Shown piece by piece: positions 1-7,048 of a stretch of DNA of 25,340 nt. The first letter of the stretch is position 1, and each line of letters begins with the position of its first letter. The DNA is taken from the NCBI GenBank assembly GCA_044220975.1, contig JBGAPZ010000054.1, forward strand, positions 1 through 25,340, read 5' to 3'. This DNA is from SZUA-430 sp044220975 (GTDB lineage: Bacteria; Pseudomonadota; Alphaproteobacteria; Micropepsales; Micropepsaceae). Position numbers and translations under genes: made by a program. The notes under the pieces were generated by a model, which was not told the origin of the DNA, did not search any database, and saw only the letters and a list, made by a program, of their open reading frames with translations.

Positions 1-552
1 GCCCTTCGCGATATAAGCGTCGAGGTCGGCGTGGCTGATGCGGCCGGCAGGGCCGCTGCCGTGGATGAATTGCAGGTGGACGCCGAGTTCTTGCGCGCGT
101 TGGCGCACGGCCGGCGAGGCAAGCGGCTTGTCGCCGAACTTGCGCGGGGCAGCTGGCGTCGGCGCGACGGGTGCTGCCTTCGCCGCGACAGGCTCGGGCT
201 TCGGCGCGGGTTTCGGTTGCTCGAGCTTCGGTGGCGGCGGCGGTGCGGCCTTCGCGGCCTTCGGTGCGGCGGCGGCGCCGTTCGTTTTCGGTTCGGCTTC
301 GTTGCCTGCGCCGTCGACTTCGAAAACGACCAGCGGCGCGCCGACGGGCGCCATGGAGCCCGGCTCGCCGCGCAGTTCGACGACCTTGCCGGAGATCGGC
401 GATGTCATCTCGACGGTTGCCTTGTCCGTCATCACGTCGACGAGGTGCTGATCTTCCTTGATCGTGTCGCCGACGGCGACGTGCCAGGCGACGATCTCAG
501 CCTCTGCGGTGCCTTCGCCGACGTCGGGGAGCTTGAATACAAAACGGCCCAT
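1..552 (-). CDS. bkdB: Branched-chain 2-oxoacid dehydrogenase E2 (lipoamide acyltransferase), N-terminal part
   Basis: This is the N-terminal 184 residues of the E2 core protein, which carries the acyl group from E1 to CoA on a swinging lipoyl arm. I translated it directly; it is open to the left edge of the window, so the catalytic domain is missing. An N-terminal lipoyl domain (about residues 1-80) has the lipoyl-lysine motif TDKATVEM. It is followed by an Ala/Pro/Lys-rich flexible linker (about 81-140) and a peripheral-subunit-binding domain starting at ASPAVRQRAQELGV and ending near GRISHADLDAYI. The ATG at 552 lies 4 bases after the E1-beta stop, with a GGAGGG ribosome binding site inside the end of that gene. 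The E1-alpha, E1-beta, E2 order matches the bkd operon. Assignment to the branched-chain rather than the pyruvate complex rests on the E1 neighbours. A lipoamide dehydrogenase gene (lpdV), if present, would lie beyond the left edge. Confidence 0.93.
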   Translation of the reverse strand, partial: MGRFVFKLPDVGEGTAEAEIVAWHVAVGDTIKEDQHLVDVMTDKATVEMTSPISGKVVELRGEPGSMAPVGAPLVVFEVDGAGNEAEPKTNGAAAAPKAAKAAPPPPPKLEQPKPAPKPEPVAAKAAPVAPTPAAPRKFGDKPLASPAVRQRAQELGVHLQFIHGSGPAGRISHADLDAYIAKG

Positions 553-556
553 TGGT

Positions 557-1570
557 TCAGCCCTCCATCGCGCGGCGCATCGCGGCCGACACGCGCGGCG
601 GTCCGGGGAAGTACTGCCACTCGAACGCGTGGGGGTAGGGCGTGTCCCAACCCGCGACGCGTTCGATCGGTGCTTCCAAGTGATAGAAGCAGTGTTCCTG
701 CACGAGCGCCGTCAGTTCGGCGCCGTAGCCGCTGGTGCGCGTCGCTTCGTGCACGATCACGCAGCGGCCGGTCTTTTCGACCGAGGCTTTGATCGTTTCG
801 ATGTCGACGGGGATCAGCGTGCGCAGGTCGACGACTTCGGCGTCGATACCGGTGTCGGCGGCGGCCGCGAGCGCGACGTGCACCATCGTGCCGTAGGCGA
901 GCACAGTGAGATCGTTGCCTTCGCGCGCAATCGCGGCCTTGCCGAGCGGCACGGTGTAGTAGTCCGCCGGCACGTCGCTGGCCGCGTGTTTCGACCACGG
1001 TTGAACCGGGCGATCGTGATGGCCGTCGAAGGGGCCGTTGTAGATGCGCTTCGGCTCAAAGAACATGACGGGGTCTTCGTCTTCGATGGCGCTAATCAGC
1101 AGGCCCTTCGCGTCATACGGGTTGGACGGGATGACCGTCTTGATGCCGCAGACGTGCGTGAACAGCGCTTCTGGGCTTTGGCTGTGCGTTTGGCCGCCGA
1201 AGATACCGCCGCCGTAGGGCGAGCGCAGGGTGATCGGGGCGGTGAAGTCGCCAGCCGAGCGGTAGCGCAGTCTTGCTGCCGCGGAGACGATCTGGTCGTA
1301 GGCCGGATAAATGTAATCCGCGAACTGGATTTCGATCACGGGCTTCAAGCCGTAGGCCGCCATGCCGATCGCGGTTGCGACGATGCCGGATTCGCCGATC
1401 GGCGAGTCGAAGCAGCGCTGCACGCCGTGTTTTTTCTGCAGACCGTCCGTCGCGCGGAAGACGCCGCCGAAGTAGCCCACGTCTTCGCCGAAGATCAAAA
1501 CGTCGGGGTTCTTCGTCAGCATAACGTCCATGGCGGAGTTCAGCGCCTGAATCATATTCATCGTCGCCAT
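557..1570 (-). CDS. bkdA2: Branched-chain 2-oxoacid dehydrogenase E1 beta subunit
   Basis: This 337-residue protein is the beta subunit of the thiamine-diphosphate-dependent E1 heterotetramer, which decarboxylates branched 2-oxo acids and reductively acylates E2. The N-terminal part has the transketolase pyrimidine-binding fold with the family signatures FGEDVGYFGGVFRAT, FDSPIGESGI and EIQFADYIYPAYDQI, followed by RSPYGGGIFGGQTHSQSPEA. The C-terminal half, from about residue 210, is the transketolase C domain (VLAYGTMVHVALAA). The length is normal for the family. The start at 1570 lies 5 bases after the E1-alpha stop, and the E2 start follows its own stop after 4 bases, so the three subunits are almost certainly co-transcribed and translationally coupled. 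No key region appears to be missing. Confidence 0.95.
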   Translation of the reverse strand: MATMNMIQALNSAMDVMLTKNPDVLIFGEDVGYFGGVFRATDGLQKKHGVQRCFDSPIGESGIVATAIGMAAYGLKPVIEIQFADYIYPAYDQIVSAAARLRYRSAGDFTAPITLRSPYGGGIFGGQTHSQSPEALFTHVCGIKTVIPSNPYDAKGLLISAIEDEDPVMFFEPKRIYNGPFDGHHDRPVQPWSKHAASDVPADYYTVPLGKAAIAREGNDLTVLAYGTMVHVALAAAADTGIDAEVVDLRTLIPVDIETIKASVEKTGRCVIVHEATRTSGYGAELTALVQEHCFYHLEAPIERVAGWDTPYPHAFEWQYFPGPPRVSAAMRRAMEG

Positions 1571-1575
1571 GGCGG

Positions 1576-2886
1576 TTAGACCCCCATCTCTTGGCGCTGG
1601 CGGCGGATGTGCCAGGGCATGTCTTTGTAGACGTCTTCAAACATCGTCTTGACGCTTGCCATTTTGCCGGAGCCGAGCGTGCCGTGCGTTTCGGCTTCCT
1701 TTTGTATGGCGCGGACTTCCTCGGCGATCGAGGTTTCGAGGTCTGCGTGCTCTTTCTCCGTCCACTTGCCGAGTGCGATCAAATGTTTCTTCAAGCGATC
1801 GACCGGGTCGCCGAACGGCCAGGCCTTCGCTTCGTCGGTCGGGCGATAGCGGCTGGGGTCGTCGGAGGTCGAGTGGCCTTCGACGCGGTAGGTGAAGTGT
1901 TCGATCATCGTGGGGCCGAGGTTGGAGCGCGCACGGTCGGCGGCCCACTTCGTTACGGCGTAGACGGCGAGGAAGTCGTTGCCGTCCACGCGCAGCGCCG
2001 GGATGCCGTAGCCGACGCCACGCGCCGCGAACGTCGCCTCATCGCCGCCGGCGATGCCCTGGTAGCTTGAGATTGCCCACTGGTTGTTCACGACGTTCAG
2101 GATCACCGGTGCCTTGTAGACGGCGGCGAAGGTGAGGGCGGTGTGGAAGTCGCCTTCGGCGGTCGAGCCGTCCCCGATCCACGCGGAGCAGATGCGGTCG
2201 TCGCCGCGATAGGCGGACGCCATCGCCCATCCGACCGCCTGGCTGTAGTGCATCGCGAGGTTGCCCGCGATCGAGAAGAAGCCGTGCTTCTTGGACGAGT
2301 ACATGATCGGCAGCTGGCGGCCCTTCAGCGGGTCGCGCTCGTTCGAATAGACCTGGCACATCATGTCGAGCAGCGGATAGCCGCGCGAGATGAGCAGGCC
2401 CTGCTGGCGGTAGGTGGGGAAGCACATGTCTTCCGGGTCGAGCGCCGCAGCTTGGGCGACTGCGATGGCCTCTTCACCCGTGCACTTCATATAGAACGAC
2501 GTCTTGCCTTGGCGTTGGGCTGCAAACATGCGCGCATCGTATGCGCGCACCGTGAGCATGTTTTTGAGACCGCGCTTTAGTGTCTCGACGTCGACTTTTG
2601 GGTCCCAGGGCCCGTGGGGCAGGTTGTCCTCGCCCAGTACGCGGATCAGCCCATAGGCGATGTCCTGCGTCTCTTTCGCGACGACGTTGATGTCAGGGCG
2701 ACGCATCTCACCGGCCTTGCCGACTTTGATGTGACTGAAGTCGGGTGTGTCGCCCGGGCGATGTTTCGGCTCAGGGATATGAAGCTTGAGTTGCGGTTGG
2801 TTTTTGTGCGCGGTCGACTTGAAGGACTTTCGCTTGAGGCCGTTCGTTGCGCGGCAGTGGATAGGCGCGGGCGGGTGGGGCGTCAA
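1576..2886 (-). CDS. bkdA1: Branched-chain 2-oxoacid dehydrogenase E1 alpha subunit
   Basis: This is the alpha subunit of the E1 component, which binds thiamine diphosphate. The ThDP motif runs from GDG at residues 238-240 to NN at 267-268 (IGDGSTAEGDFHTAL, then NVVNNQWAIS). The conserved phosphorylation-loop region YRVEGHSTSDDPSRYRP is present near residues 333-349. The sequence closely resembles the Pseudomonas bkdA1 product as I remember it, including the blocks FPTYRQQ, NERDPLKGRQLPIMYS and the C-terminus RRQRQEMGV. The start is uncertain. The open frame has no ATG before residue 61, and the only conventional start upstream of the conserved LHIPEP block is the TTG at 2886, which gives an N-terminus about 25 residues longer than the Pseudomonas protein. 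An in-frame TAA lies 30 bases upstream of that TTG. It follows the hydroxylase gene after a 130-base gap and may have its own promoter or be the distal part of the same operon. Confidence 0.93.
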   Translation of the reverse strand: MTPHPPAPIHCRATNGLKRKSFKSTAHKNQPQLKLHIPEPKHRPGDTPDFSHIKVGKAGEMRRPDINVVAKETQDIAYGLIRVLGEDNLPHGPWDPKVDVETLKRGLKNMLTVRAYDARMFAAQRQGKTSFYMKCTGEEAIAVAQAAALDPEDMCFPTYRQQGLLISRGYPLLDMMCQVYSNERDPLKGRQLPIMYSSKKHGFFSIAGNLAMHYSQAVGWAMASAYRGDDRICSAWIGDGSTAEGDFHTALTFAAVYKAPVILNVVNNQWAISSYQGIAGGDEATFAARGVGYGIPALRVDGNDFLAVYAVTKWAADRARSNLGPTMIEHFTYRVEGHSTSDDPSRYRPTDEAKAWPFGDPVDRLKKHLIALGKWTEKEHADLETSIAEEVRAIQKEAETHGTLGSGKMASVKTMFEDVYKDMPWHIRRQRQEMGV

Positions 2887-3016
2887 TGACCGCCCAGGCC
2901 TAAGGCGAAGACTTCGTTATCCGTTCGAGAGTTGCGCTGCCAATTGCCGGACGGTGTCTTCGTTTCAATCGCTACGAGCCCGGCGAAACATTCGGTAGCG
3001 GATTTGTGCGGTGCAC

Positions 3017-4498
3017 CTAAGCGCCACACGCCGCTGAAAAGGCGCTGACGAGTTCGCGCGCTCCGCCGGTGCCGAAAGTGTAGCGGTCGGGGCGGATGAG
3101 GACGGCGTCGGTTCTGGCGCTGTCGAATAGTGCAGCGAGTTTGGCGGCGAAGGGTTTCAGCGTTGCGCCTTCGAGAGACTCGATGCGGGCGATGTGCTTG
3201 CTATTGAGGCCTGCGATGTCGCTGGCGCGCCGCGCAATCAGCCAAGCGCCTTGGCCCAACACGTCGTCAAGGTAGCGGCCGCCTGCTTTGTCTTGCGGGA
3301 AGATCGTGCCGGCGCGCTCGCTTTGCAGGAATGCGCCGGGGCCGATTTGAGGGTCGGCGGGGGGCACGGGTTGTTGGCCGGCGGCGCGGGCGGCGAGCAT
3401 CGCCGTGTCGCGCTGTGCTGCTGCTTCGGCATCCGGGATGCACACCACGCGGCCCATCGCGATCGCGGTTTCGGTGACGGCGCGGACGTGGGGCTCGCGT
3501 TCGGTTTGATACGTGTCGAGCAGGGCTTCGTTTGCTTCGCCGCGCAGCACGTGGGTGAGTTTCCACGCGAGGTTCACCGCGTCGCGGATGCCGGAGCACA
3601 TGCCTTGGCCCGCGAACGGTGGGGTTTGGTGCGCGGCGTCACCGGCCAGGATCACGCGACCGAGGCGCCACTCGTTCGCGACCAGGCCGTGGAATCGGTA
3701 GACGGCTTTGCGGTCGAGTTCCACGTCGCCGTCTTCGATCCAGGGTTTCAGCAGCTCGGCGATGCGCGCATCGTCGAGGAAGCTTTGCGCGTCTTCGCCG
3801 GGGCGGATCATGAATTCCCAGCGGTGGCGGCCGGGGCCCATGAGCACACAAGTCGTCGGGCGGACGGGATCGCAGATTTGCAGGTTGAGCGCGGGCATGC
3901 GCCCGGGTCGCTTCACCTGCGCGTCGATCACGAGCCAGGGCTCGTCGAAGCCGTAGTCAAAGTGGCCGATGTTCAGCGCCTTGCGCACGGGACTCGACGC
4001 GCCGTCGCAGCCCACGACGTAGCGCGCTTCGACGGTTTCGGGTTTGCCTGAGGCGTCGGTGATGGTTGCGCGGATGCTGGCGCCACTGATTGCTTCGAAG
4101 CTTTCGAAGCGGGTGCCGAGGCGGGTTTCGACGTTGCGATAGTCGCGCAGTTTGGTGCGGAGCGCGCGTTCGAGGTCGGGCTGGTTGAACATCCAACTCG
4201 GCTGGAAGCCGGACGCCACGATCACATCGCCGATGTCGTAGTGCAGCAGCGCTTCGCCTTTGGCGTTGCGGAATTCGTAGGCGGGGGCAAGGCGCGAGAC
4301 GGCCATCGCTTCTTTCAGCAGCCCCAGGCCTTGCCAGATGCGCATGATTTCGGCGTCGAAATGGGCGGCGCGCGGCAAGGGATAGACCTGCGTGTCACGT
4401 TCGACCGCCAACACACGAAAGCCTTCGCGGCCGAGCAGGTTCGCAAGCGTCGCGCCGACGGGGCCCAAGCCCACGATGAGGACATCAATTTGTTTCAT
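3017..4498 (-). CDS. FAD-dependent aromatic hydroxylase, MhpA/PheA-like
   Basis: This is a class A flavin monooxygenase of the family that includes 3-(3-hydroxyphenyl)propionate hydroxylase; such enzymes use NAD(P)H and O2 to add an ortho hydroxyl to a phenolic ring. In the numbering of the longest frame (start 4507), the dinucleotide motif GLGPVG is at residues 13-18, the DG motif (VVGCDGASSPVRKAL) is near 165-177, and the GD motif RVILAGDAAHQTPPFAGQGM is near 284-303. The C-terminal 130 residues resemble the short thioredoxin-like tail of this family. I prefer the ATG at 4498 over 4507, because AGGAG lies 9 bases before 4498 but directly abuts 4507. It lies 66 bases downstream of the fumarylacetoacetase-like gene on the same strand. 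The exact substrate cannot be read from the sequence, but the neighbouring extradiol-type dioxygenase supports a catechol-forming step. Confidence 0.85.
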   Translation of the reverse strand: MKQIDVLIVGLGPVGATLANLLGREGFRVLAVERDTQVYPLPRAAHFDAEIMRIWQGLGLLKEAMAVSRLAPAYEFRNAKGEALLHYDIGDVIVASGFQPSWMFNQPDLERALRTKLRDYRNVETRLGTRFESFEAISGASIRATITDASGKPETVEARYVVGCDGASSPVRKALNIGHFDYGFDEPWLVIDAQVKRPGRMPALNLQICDPVRPTTCVLMGPGRHRWEFMIRPGEDAQSFLDDARIAELLKPWIEDGDVELDRKAVYRFHGLVANEWRLGRVILAGDAAHQTPPFAGQGMCSGIRDAVNLAWKLTHVLRGEANEALLDTYQTEREPHVRAVTETAIAMGRVVCIPDAEAAAQRDTAMLAARAAGQQPVPPADPQIGPGAFLQSERAGTIFPQDKAGGRYLDDVLGQGAWLIARRASDIAGLNSKHIARIESLEGATLKPFAAKLAALFDSARTDAVLIRPDRYTFGTGGARELVSAFSAACGA

Positions 4499-4573
4499 GG
4501 CGGTCATCTCCTAACACTCTTCATGGCCGGGCCAGGCAGGTCAGGCGGGGCATAACGACTTTTGGGTGAGTGG

Positions 4574-5377
4574 CTATTGTTCTGGCGTGACCGTTGCTTC
4601 GATGGCACCGATCTTGTCGATCTCGATGCGCATCACGTCGCCGGCCTTCAGGAACTTCGGCGGTTTCATCGCGGCGCCGACGCCGCCGGGCGTGCCGGTG
4701 AAGATCACGTCGCCGGGTTCGAGCGTCATCGCCTTGCTGACGTGCGCGATTTGGTCGAAGACGTTGAAGACGAGATGCTTCGTGTTCGAGTCTTGACGCT
4801 TCTCGCCGTTGACGAACGCGCGAATGCCGAGCGCATGCGGGTCACCCACTTCGTCGGATGTCATGATCCACGGGCCGAAAGGTGCGTGCGTGTCGAAGCT
4901 TTTGCCCAGAATCGCGTAACCGAAGATGACTTCGTGGACCTTGTCTTTTGGGACGTGCTTGCACGTCTTGCCGATGACGACGACGAGTTCGGCTTCGTAG
5001 TCGAGCGCGTGCGAGGCTTTCGGCAACTGCACATCGGCGAACGGTGCATTGACCGACGTTGGCATCTTCGCGAACCAGACTTGCTCTTCCGGCGTCTTCT
5101 GATTGCTTTCGGCGATGTGGTCGGCGTAGTTGAGGCCGATCGCCAGGATTTTTCCGGGGCGCGGGATCGGCGCTTCGAGTTTGACCGCGTTTTGCGTGAC
5201 GTCGGCTTTGCGGGTTGCCGCGCGATCGACAGCGCCGCGGACGGACGGCCATTGTGTCATGAGACCGATCATGTCGCGCGGCAGGTCGGCGTCGGCCTTC
5301 TTTAGGTCGACGATGCCGCCTTCGACGGCGACGCCGACGCGTGTGCCTGCGGTGTCGGTGAATGTGACGAGTTTCAT
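4574..5377 (-). CDS. Fumarylacetoacetate hydrolase family protein with an active-site deletion
   Basis: This 267-residue protein belongs to the FAH superfamily, metal-dependent enzymes that hydrolyse C-C bonds or decarboxylate 2-oxo acids, often acting on ring-cleavage products. The recognised parts are IGLNYADHI (about 80-88), LDYEAELVVVIGK (125-137, with the two metal-ligand glutamates E128 and E130), KSFDTHAPFGPWI and GDVIFTGTPGGVG. The usual family has a GY..NDVS(A/E)RD..Q segment between the EAE motif and GKSFDT, and its aspartate is the third metal ligand. Here GYAILGKSFDT reads straight through, so about 18-20 residues are absent, in frame. The protein is correspondingly shorter than the usual 280-290 residues. 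It may be inactive, altered in chemistry, or affected by an assembly error. It lies 10 bases downstream of the dioxygenase gene, consistent with an operon role on the cleavage product. Confidence 0.88.
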   Translation of the reverse strand: MKLVTFTDTAGTRVGVAVEGGIVDLKKADADLPRDMIGLMTQWPSVRGAVDRAATRKADVTQNAVKLEAPIPRPGKILAIGLNYADHIAESNQKTPEEQVWFAKMPTSVNAPFADVQLPKASHALDYEAELVVVIGKTCKHVPKDKVHEVIFGYAILGKSFDTHAPFGPWIMTSDEVGDPHALGIRAFVNGEKRQDSNTKHLVFNVFDQIAHVSKAMTLEPGDVIFTGTPGGVGAAMKPPKFLKAGDVMRIEIDKIGAIEATVTPEQ

Positions 5378-5387
5378 GATTTTCTCC

Positions 5388-6305
5388 TCAACCCATGTTC
5401 GCGGGCATCTTCATGCCCCATTGCACGCCCATCAGATCTTGCGGCGTCGCTTCGCGGCTGCCCCAGCTTGCCGTCATCAGGTCGCCGTCCGTCCAGTGCT
5501 CCAGCACGTGGCCCCAAGGGTCTCTCCAGTAGTCGAAGATCTGACTGCCCAAGATGTGGCGGCCGACGCCCCATTGGGCTTCGTGGCCCTTTTCCTTCAA
5601 GAGGTCGTGGCCGCTCATCAGATCATCCATGTCGACGACTTCGAAAGCCGCGTGGTTGAACTTCGGCGTACCTGTGCCGAGCATGAAGAGCGTGTGGTGG
5701 TCGGCCGGTTGATCGCCGCGATCGCAGCGCATGAAGGCGCCGAGCGCGAACTCCGGCGACAGCTTGATCTCGTCGGAGGTGATGAAGCCGAAGCGTTCCT
5801 TGTACCAAGCCTCGCTGGCGCGGAAGTTCGAGACGTTCAGCACTGCGTGGCCAAGGCGCTTGATGTGCGAGGCGCCTTGGCCGACGAGCTTGGGTGCGTT
5901 CTTGCGCGGTTGTGCGCGTGCGTCGTTGACGAGGGGCGCTGGCGGCAACGCGCTGGGCGACGATGTTTCGCGTGCGGCGACAACTTCGACGTTGAAACCG
6001 TCCGGATCCTTGAGGCGCACGACTTTGCCGCCGCCCGGACCCTCGAGCGCTTCGACCTTCGTGTCTTGCGATTTCGCGAGGGTCGCGAGATCGTCGGCGG
6101 AGCGCGCGCGGAAGGCGATCCCCGCGAAGCCCGGATCGCCCTTATGTGTCACGTGAACGAAAGGATCGGTTCCTTGGCCGCGCATGTAGAGCGTGGCCGC
6201 GTCGCGGTGCGCGCGGGTGAGGCCGAAGTCGTTCAAGAACGCTTCCATCTTGTCGAGGTCGGGTGCGGAGAATCTTACGAACGCGATGTCATCGACTTTG
6301 ATCAT
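5388..6305 (-). CDS. Two-domain VOC extradiol-type ring-cleavage dioxygenase
   Basis: This 305-residue protein has two vicinal-oxygen-chelate domains, the architecture of type I extradiol (catechol 2,3-) dioxygenases that open catecholic rings with O2 and Fe(II). The N-terminal domain (about 5-112) lacks the metal ligands, as is normal. The C-terminal domain (about 148-275) has a plausible 2-His-1-Glu facial triad: H153 in LGHAVLNV, H218 in FNHAAFEV and E269 in VLEHWTDGD. The start codon overlaps the end of the upstream TetR gene by 4 bases, so the two are coupled. Ten bases separate it from the FAH-family gene downstream. The adjacent hydroxylase suggests the substrate is a catechol made by that enzyme, but which catechol is unknown. 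A 2,3-dihydroxybiphenyl-type or steroid-ring-type substrate would also fit the architecture. Confidence 0.87.
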   Translation of the reverse strand: MIKVDDIAFVRFSAPDLDKMEAFLNDFGLTRAHRDAATLYMRGQGTDPFVHVTHKGDPGFAGIAFRARSADDLATLAKSQDTKVEALEGPGGGKVVRLKDPDGFNVEVVAARETSSPSALPPAPLVNDARAQPRKNAPKLVGQGASHIKRLGHAVLNVSNFRASEAWYKERFGFITSDEIKLSPEFALGAFMRCDRGDQPADHHTLFMLGTGTPKFNHAAFEVVDMDDLMSGHDLLKEKGHEAQWGVGRHILGSQIFDYWRDPWGHVLEHWTDGDLMTASWGSREATPQDLMGVQWGMKMPANMG

Positions 6306-6949
6306 GAGGAGAGTTCCTTCTTGCGTGTGTCCATGGCCGCTTTTGCCAGACGCCGGGCTTCGGCCTGCTTCAATCCGAGTGAGATGAGGGCGGTGGCGAC
6401 GATTTCGGCCGCAAAGGCGAATGGCTCCGGTACCGGACGGGCACTGTCCGACAGGCGCATGCCAGCCGACATGGCGATACCGATCATGGCGACCGTTGCA
6501 GCATTGATCGAGGTGACGGCGAAGCGCTTCGTCTTAATGCCGAGCGCCACGTCACCGCGGATGCCCGCATTTATCGGCGTGTCGGGGTCAACACTGCCAG
6601 GGATGAGGCGCAGCAGAGCGCGGGCGCGCACCGGCTGAGCGATGGCGAAGGTGCAAAGCGACGTCAAGCCGTTCGCCATGCGGACGGCGGCATCGGTAAT
6701 CCGCTCGTTCGTGGACGTGATTTTGTCCTCGAGTTCGATCCGGATGTACCTGCCGATGGCGGCTGCGAGGTCGTCCTTGTCCGTGAAGTGCGTATAGAAC
6801 GTTCCCTTCGCGACGTCGGCTTCTTCGGTGATCTCGTCGATGGAGAGCGCGTCGAGGCCGCGAGCGGCGACGAGCCGCTCAGCAGCGGCGACGATTTCGC
6901 CGCGCGTGCGTTCGCGTTTGCGAAAGGTGCGGGGTTGGGTCAGTGCCAT
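6302..6949 (-). CDS. TetR/AcrR family transcriptional regulator
   Basis: This 215-residue protein has an N-terminal TetR helix-turn-helix (about 12-60): the segment SIDEITEEADVAKGTFYTHF is the typical recognition region, followed by DKDDLAAAI. The C-terminal ligand-binding half is divergent and gives no ligand. It is first in a minus-strand series with the ring-cleavage genes; the downstream dioxygenase start overlaps its last codons by 4 bases. Two inverted repeats directly upstream overlap its own promoter, so it most likely represses itself and the catabolic genes until an aromatic effector binds. The ATG at 6949 is placed so that the predicted transcript starts at or within one base of it, implying leaderless translation; no Shine-Dalgarno is visible. 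Confidence 0.92.
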   Translation of the reverse strand: MALTQPRTFRKRERTRGEIVAAAERLVAARGLDALSIDEITEEADVAKGTFYTHFTDKDDLAAAIGRYIRIELEDKITSTNERITDAAVRMANGLTSLCTFAIAQPVRARALLRLIPGSVDPDTPINAGIRGDVALGIKTKRFAVTSINAATVAMIGIAMSAGMRLSDSARPVPEPFAFAAEIVATALISLGLKQAEARRLAKAAMDTRKKELSS

Positions 6950-6985
6950 AATTGACTATATAGTCAAAAATGACCGAATGGTCAA
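6947..6985 (-). promoter_or_regulatory. Sigma-70-like promoter of the TetR catabolic operon
   Basis: Read on the minus strand, a -35 box TTGACC (6985-6980) is separated by exactly 17 bases from a -10 box TATATA (6962-6957). Seven bases then lead to the ATG of the TetR gene at 6949, so transcription should start at or next to the A of the start codon. Both boxes lie in inverted repeats (separate entry), which fits tight repression. This is direct reading plus the sigma-70 consensus; no start site has been measured. Confidence 0.7.
6952..6984. promoter_or_regulatory. Paired operator sites, probably for the adjacent TetR regulator
   Basis: The first site is a perfect 16-base palindrome, TTGACTATATAGTCAA, at 6952-6967, with the -10 box at its centre. 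The second, TGACCGAATGGTCA at 6971-6984, has 5-base arms TGACC/GGTCA around a 4-base centre and covers the -35 box. Their centres are 18 bases apart. They share the TGAC/GTCA half-site, as expected for two binding sites of one dimeric TetR protein. Confidence 0.72.
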
Positions 6986-7048
6986 TATCTGAAATCGACG
7001 CGATTTATCTGCTGGCGTTTGCGCCCGCAGTTGAAATTGAAAAGGGTG

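Noticed and set aside
458..1579. A 373-codon plus-strand frame
   Set aside because: It is the shadow of the E1-beta gene on the other strand and has no protein-family character.
5130..6638. A 502-codon plus-strand frame
   Set aside because: It is antisense to the FAH, dioxygenase and TetR genes, which have clear family signatures. Long antisense frames are expected at this GC content.
6992..7006. Hairpin AAATCG-ACG-CGATTT as a terminator for the DUF882 gene
   Set aside because: The stem is only six pairs and no T-tract follows on the minus strand; it is too weak to call.
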